A stretch of DNA of 7,398 bases from Chloroflexi bacterium UBA6019 (lineage in GTDB: Bacteria > Chloroflexota > Dormibacteria > Dormibacterales > Dormibacteraceae), in assembly GCA_002427995.1 (NCBI GenBank), contig DIZV01000001.1:5870-13267 (forward strand), read 5' to 3'. The number at the start of each line of letters is the position of its first letter. Position 1 is the stretch's first letter. Position numbers and translations under genes: made by a program. Below the pieces are notes generated by a model that saw only the letters and a list, made by a program, of their open reading frames with translations, was not told where the DNA came from and ran no database searches. Below, one piece after another: positions 6,314 to 7,398 of this stretch.

Positions 6314-6406
6314 GGCAAGCGACTGAGTTTTTCTCTGCTCCGTTTCTCCCTCTCCTGCGTAACGAATAACGGCCGGCCCTCCCGGGCTGGGATTCGCAAG
6401 AGGGAA
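6314..6406 (+). other. Intergenic leader of the ferritin-like gene, with a pyrimidine tract
   Basis: These 93 bases hold a 29-base stretch (6328-6356) that is entirely C and T apart from two G residues, followed by TAACGAATAAC (6360-6370), the only AT-rich site that might contain a promoter core. GGCCGGCC lies at 6371-6378. A purine-rich GAGGG at 6400-6404 is the likely ribosome-binding site. I see no stable hairpin followed by T residues after the dehydrogenase stop, so its terminator is not identified. Confidence 0.35.
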
Positions 6407-7192
6407 ATGCAACCGATGGATCTACTCAACGTTCGCCAGGAACTGTCCGACCTCGCCCGGACCGGCAGCCGCCGCACCTTCATGAAGGGCGCCTTCGCAG
6501 CCGCCGCCGTCGGGGGCGCCGCCGCCGCCGGCTTCCCGTCGCTCTTCGGCACCGCGTCAGCCGCAGAAGGCACCGGCGCGGATACCAACGCCGCGATCCT
6601 GAAGGCGGCTCGCACCGCCGAGGAATTGGCGACCACGTTCTACTACCAGGGCGTCGCCGGGCCGACCGCGGCCAATCTCGGCAAGGTCCACGACGCAAAC
6701 AACCTCAACTACTTCCAGGCCGCACTCTGGCAGGAGTACCAGCACGTGCGGATCCTCACCAACCCGCTCGGCGCCACCAGCTACGCCAGCGGCACCTTCT
6801 ACCTGCCGACCGCCTGGTTCGACAACAGCGCCAACTTCCTGGCCGCGCTCGACGTCCTCGAGACCGCCTTCATCGGCGCCTACCTGGCCGCGATCCGGGA
6901 GTTCGCCGAGAACGGCTTTCCGTTCTACTCCGAGGTCGCCGGTGACTTTCTGGGTACCGAGACCGAGCATCGCGTGCTGGGCCGGATAACGTCCGGCTCC
7001 AACCCGCCCAACAACTGGATCCTCGAGAAGGCCGAGTTCCAGACCGTCGGCGCTGCCGTCGGCGTCCTCGGCGGCTTCCTCTCCCCGGGTCCCGGCACGG
7101 CCGCCTACACGATGCCCACGCCAGACCAGATCAGCGCCGCCGCCGCCCCCTTCAACAACCTCGCCAACCCGGGCCTGGTCCAGGCCGGGTAG
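6407..7192 (+). CDS. Tat-exported ferritin-like domain protein
   Basis: This 261-residue protein starts with a twin-arginine signal: SRRTFMKG at residues 21-28, a long Ala/Gly-rich hydrophobic stretch, and a likely cleavage site after TASA (residue 52). It should therefore fold with its metal in the cytosol and act outside the membrane. The mature part is a four-helix ferritin-like domain of the Ferritin_2 / desiccation-associated type. Candidate di-metal ligands are E72 or E73, E110 and H113 (EYQH), E152, and E185 and H188 (ETEH), which gives the two ExxH motifs of di-iron carboxylate bundles. Its reaction is unknown; metal storage, oxidase or stress-protection roles are all possible. GAGGG lies two bases before the first ATG and eleven before an in-frame ATG at 6416, so the start could be either; the signal is intact in both cases. 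A strong hairpin follows the stop. It is probably monocistronic, since 93 bases separate it from the dehydrogenase. Confidence 0.88.
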   Translation: MQPMDLLNVRQELSDLARTGSRRTFMKGAFAAAAVGGAAAAGFPSLFGTASAAEGTGADTNAAILKAARTAEELATTFYYQGVAGPTAANLGKVHDANNLNYFQAALWQEYQHVRILTNPLGATSYASGTFYLPTAWFDNSANFLAALDVLETAFIGAYLAAIREFAENGFPFYSEVAGDFLGTETEHRVLGRITSGSNPPNNWILEKAEFQTVGAAVGVLGGFLSPGPGTAAYTMPTPDQISAAAAPFNNLANPGLVQAG

Positions 7193-7206
7193 CTTCGTCT
7201 GGGGAT

Positions 7207-7237
7207 CCCGCCCGGCGGCCTCTCGCCGCCGGGCGGG
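7207..7237 (+). terminator. GC-rich hairpin, probable terminator of the ferritin-like gene
   Basis: CCCGCCCGGCGG (7207-7218) and its exact reverse complement (7226-7237) form a perfect 12-base-pair stem. A further C-G pair (7219/7225) makes it 13 pairs with a five-base CTCTC loop. It begins 14 bases after the stop codon. No T tract follows, so it would be a hairpin-only terminator of the kind proposed for actinobacteria, or an RNA 3'-end stabiliser. Confidence 0.7.
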
Positions 7238-7267
7238 CGCCCTCGGGCCCGCCGGATGGGCGGCCGG

Positions 7268-7273
7268 TAGAAT
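7268..7273 (+). promoter_or_regulatory. Candidate -10 element TAGAAT for tRNA-Ser
   Basis: TAGAAT matches the -10 consensus at five of six positions and ends 17 bases before the mature tRNA, predicting a leader of about 10 bases to be removed by RNase P. The same nonamer, TAGAATTCA, precedes the gene at 1991. No -35 hexamer is visible 17 bases upstream, where the sequence is GGGCCC. Confidence 0.45.
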
Positions 7274-7290
7274 TCAACTTCCTTCCGAGC

Positions 7291-7382
7291 GGGGAGGTGG
7301 CTGAGTGGTCGAAAGCGCCCGCCTGCTAAGTGGGTAGGGGGTTAAGTCTCCCTCGAGGGTTCGAATCCCTCCCTTCCCGCCA
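7291..7382 (+). tRNA. tRNA-Ser (anticodon GCU), CCA encoded
   Basis: A complete class II tRNA folds by eye. The acceptor stem GGGGAGG pairs with CCTTCCC (7372-7378) with one G-U. The D arm follows from about 7300. The anticodon stem CCCGC pairs with GTGGG around the loop CTGCTAA, giving anticodon GCT at 7325-7327, which reads AGC and AGU serine codons. A long variable arm (GGGGG/CTCCC with one G-U) is typical of serine tRNAs. The T arm is GAGGG-TTCGAAT-CCCTC. The discriminator base is G (7379), as expected for serine, and CCA is encoded at 7380-7382. Confidence 0.97.
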
Positions 7383-7398
7383 CGCCGATTCGACACCG

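Noticed and set aside
6311..6335. T-run after the dehydrogenase stop as an intrinsic terminator
   Set aside because: TTTTT is present, but no GC-rich stem of useful length precedes it.
6371..6378. GGCCGGCC palindrome as an operator
   Set aside because: An eight-base GC palindrome is expected often at this composition and there is no second copy in a regulatory position.
5147..6412. Upstream extension of the GH15 reading frame, giving an apparent protein of over 1,100 residues
   Set aside because: The extra stretch is exactly antisense to the well-supported glucose dehydrogenase gene, is low-complexity (Gly/Ala/Val/His/Arg/Asp-rich) and shows no domain. Family homology starts at the ATG at 5146.
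7291..7382. tRNA-Leu, suggested by the long variable arm
   Set aside because: The anticodon loop CTGCTAA gives GCU and the discriminator is G, both of which specify serine.

Overview
The window is uniformly GC-rich bacterial DNA. It has short or absent ribosome-binding sites, -10-like TAGWAT hexamers close to start codons, and a gene content (Tat-exported ferritin-like protein, archaeal-type glucose dehydrogenase, GH15 glucoamylase-like enzyme, LarE and MoeB-type enzymes) that best fits a high-GC actinobacterium. Thermoleophilia (Solirubrobacterales or Gaiellales relatives) is my best guess. That placement is inference from composition and remembered family distributions, not a database result.

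Layout. Positions 1-1966 carry a minus-strand cluster transcribed in the order APH-family phosphotransferase, MoeB/ThiF-family adenylyltransferase, LarE-family sulfur transferase (cut by the left edge). The gaps are only 10 and 13 bases, so it is probably one operon. MoeB and LarE both adenylate a substrate as a prelude to sulfur transfer. A 24-base divergent gap (1967-1990) separates the cluster from an unrecognised tryptophan-rich, acid-tailed protein on the plus strand (1991-2887). That gene converges, with six bases to spare, on a 750-residue GH15 enzyme on the minus strand (2894-5146).

The GH15 gene is divergent from a glucose 1-dehydrogenase (5168-6313). The two starts are 21 bases apart, and overlapping -10-like hexamers sit on opposite strands between them. 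The first enzyme should release glucose from a glucan or disaccharide and the second should oxidise glucose to gluconolactone. Neither has an export signal, so together they look like a small cytosolic route from stored glucan or trehalose to gluconate. Next come a Tat-exported ferritin-like protein (6407-7192), a strong GC hairpin (7207-7237), and a complete tRNA-Ser(GCU) with an encoded CCA end (7291-7382).

No mobile element, CRISPR array, prophage gene or long intergenic stretch is present. The longest gene-free stretches are about 90-100 bases. Nothing here amounts to an obviously new multi-gene defence or metabolic system. The most interesting points are the paired glucan hydrolase/glucose dehydrogenase with its compact two-way promoter, the orphan protein at 1991-2887, and the APH-MoeB-LarE cluster.
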